Below, in pieces: positions 5,752 to 6,818 of a stretch of DNA of 6,818 nucleotides. The position numbers and the translations under genes were made by a program. Source of the stretch: CAYVQE01 sp964633205. GTDB lineage: Bacteria; Myxococcota; B64-G9. The stretch lies in NCBI GenBank assembly GCA_964633205.1, contig CAZWFN010000233.1, forward strand, positions 1-6,818, given 5' to 3'. The notes beneath the pieces are model-generated. The model worked only from the letters and a program-made list of their open reading frames with translations, had not been told where the DNA came from and made no database searches. The number at the start of each line of letters is the position of its first letter. The stretch's first letter is position 1.

Positions 5752-5777
5752 GCCCCACACCACTCAGCGACCTGCGG

Positions 5778-6818
5778 TCACCGGCCTCGATCCTCCGGCA
5801 ACCGCGGTAGCACCGTATCCGGATAGCGGGCCCAGGCGGCCGGGTTCCACTGCAGCAGACAGGCCAGCACCTCGCGCGGGTCGGCCACCCGGTCGCCGGC
5901 GGTGATGCGCAGCAAGCGGCGCCGGTGGGCCAGCCCGCGGGCCACCCGGCCGGCGTCTGCCAGCCGCGCCCGCTGCCGCTCCAGCCAGCTCGGCTCGCGC
6001 TCCAGCGCGGCCGGGGCGTAGCCGTAGCGGGCCATGCTGCGCCGGTGGACCTGCTCGATATTGCGGATCCAGGCCGGCGACAGCTGCGCCCGCCAGGCCG
6101 GCGGCTCGGCCGGCGGCTGCAGCGGCCGCCGGGCGGCGGCGAACCAGGGCAGCGCCGGCACGTCGCCGGCCGGCGCACGGCTGGCGTGGTCCAGCACGGC
6201 CGCATCCCAGGCCTCGCCGACGAATTCGAGCACCCGGCGCAGCTCGGCCTCCGGCCGGGCCAGCAGATCCTCCAAGCGCAGCTCGCAGATGCGTGCCCGG
6301 AAGGGCCGCACCGCCTCCAGGGTGCGCCGGCAGAACAAGCTGTTGAGCCCGGTCGAGGCCGGTGCCCAGGGCATGCGCAGCAGCGAGGCCACCGTGGCCC
6401 GCGGGTCGCGCACCAGGTGGATCACGCGCGCGTCCGGAAAGTCGGCGAAGATGTCCTCCAGGTGCAGCGCGTGCAACGGGGTCTTGTCGCCGTAGCGCAG
6501 CCGGCCGAAGCGCCGCGCCCCGGCCCGCATCAAAGCCCGGTAGGCCGCGGCCGGCCCCTCCCGCCCGGCCGCCCGCTCCCGCTCCAGCTCGGCCCGCACC
6601 GCCTGTCGCGCCAGCCCGCTCAGCCCGAAGGCCGCCGACCGGAAGAAGCGCTCCAGAAACTGCTCGGCGCTCGGCGCGGCCGGCAGCCCCGATCGCACCC
6701 GGTAGAACGACAGCTCGTGGGTCAGGTAAATCCGCGGATGCGCGTTGAGCACCAGCCGCAGCAGGGTCGTGCCCGAGCGCCCGGTGCCCACCACGAAGAT
6801 CGGCGGCCGATCGGATTC
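5778..6818 (-). CDS. PAPS-dependent sulfotransferase family protein (N-terminus beyond the window)
   Basis: A sulfotransferase that should move sulfate from 3'-phosphoadenosine-5'-phosphosulfate to an unidentified acceptor (glycan, lipid, protein or small molecule). Counting from the window edge, residues 7-19 read IFVVGTGRSGTTL, the 5'-phosphosulfate loop, and 137-147 read RDPRATVASLL, the 3'-phosphate-binding motif. GDKTP (110-114) and LEDLLARPEAELRRVLEFVG (start near 182) are typical of this fold. The frame stays open to base 6818, with ESDRPPIF ahead of the GTG at 6794, and those residues belong to the first strand. That GTG is therefore unlikely to be the real start, and 346 residues are visible. 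After the usual end (MARYGY, about 262-267) there is a basic C-terminal tail of about 78 residues of unknown role. It converges on the kinase gene. Confidence 0.88.
   Translation of the reverse strand, partial: ESDRPPIFVVGTGRSGTTLLRLVLNAHPRIYLTHELSFYRVRSGLPAAPSAEQFLERFFRSAAFGLSGLARQAVRAELERERAAGREGPAAAYRALMRAGARRFGRLRYGDKTPLHALHLEDIFADFPDARVIHLVRDPRATVASLLRMPWAPASTGLNSLFCRRTLEAVRPFRARICELRLEDLLARPEAELRRVLEFVGEAWDAAVLDHASRAPAGDVPALPWFAAARRPLQPPAEPPAWRAQLSPAWIRNIEQVHRRSMARYGYAPAALEREPSWLERQRARLADAGRVARGLAHRRRLLRITAGDRVADPREVLACLLQWNPAAWARYPDTVLPRLPEDRGR

Noticed and set aside
5769..5779. GACC-TGC-GGTC inverted repeat between the converging kinase and sulfotransferase genes as a terminator
   Set aside because: The stem is 4 bp with a 3-nt loop, there is no T-run on either strand, and it runs into the sulfotransferase stop codon.

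Overview
The window is GC-rich (roughly 70% by eye) and tightly packed bacterial DNA. The 5.7 kb centre reads mostly rightward, with one small leftward gene at the left edge and one leftward gene cut off by the right edge. The kinase (HRDVSPHN catalytic loop, a variant glycine loop, a single membrane helix, PEGA repeats) is of a kind common in Myxococcota and related deltaproteobacterial lineages. I infer such an organism, but nothing in the window fixes the taxonomy.

Layout: (1) 26-232, minus: a 68-residue protein with an LSm/Hfq-like hydrophobic pattern. (2) 366-1178, plus: a DUF62-family S-adenosylmethionine hydrolase (SAM hydroxide adenosyltransferase), diverging from gene 1 across a 133-bp spacer. 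(3) 1237-1821 and 1818-3488, plus: a translationally coupled two-gene FAD dehydrogenase. It consists of a Tat-signal-bearing gluconate-2-dehydrogenase subunit-3 family protein and a GMC-family catalytic subunit with a four-cysteine motif. (4) 3547-5751, plus: a transmembrane Ser/Thr protein kinase with a repeat-rich cytoplasmic tail, a Pro-Glu-rich extracytoplasmic spacer and two PEGA domains. (5) 5778-6818, minus: a PAPS-dependent sulfotransferase lacking its N-terminal start, converging on the kinase with a 26-bp gap.

The clear functional unit is the dehydrogenase pair. The small subunit appears to carry the only export signal, so the FAD subunit would be exported by hitch-hiking. No cytochrome subunit is in the window, so the electron acceptor is unknown. 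Nothing directly links the SAM hydrolase, kinase or sulfotransferase to that pair.

No RNA gene, insertion sequence, CRISPR array or attachment site was seen, and there is no gene-free stretch over 300 bases. I do not see a clearly new multi-gene system. The most interesting details are small: an apparent ATT (or CTG) start that exposes the Tat signal; an in-phase G7 slippery heptamer that would fuse the two dehydrogenase subunits after a -1 shift; and a perfect 14-bp hairpin inside the kinase gene at the end of a 51-bp tandem repeat.
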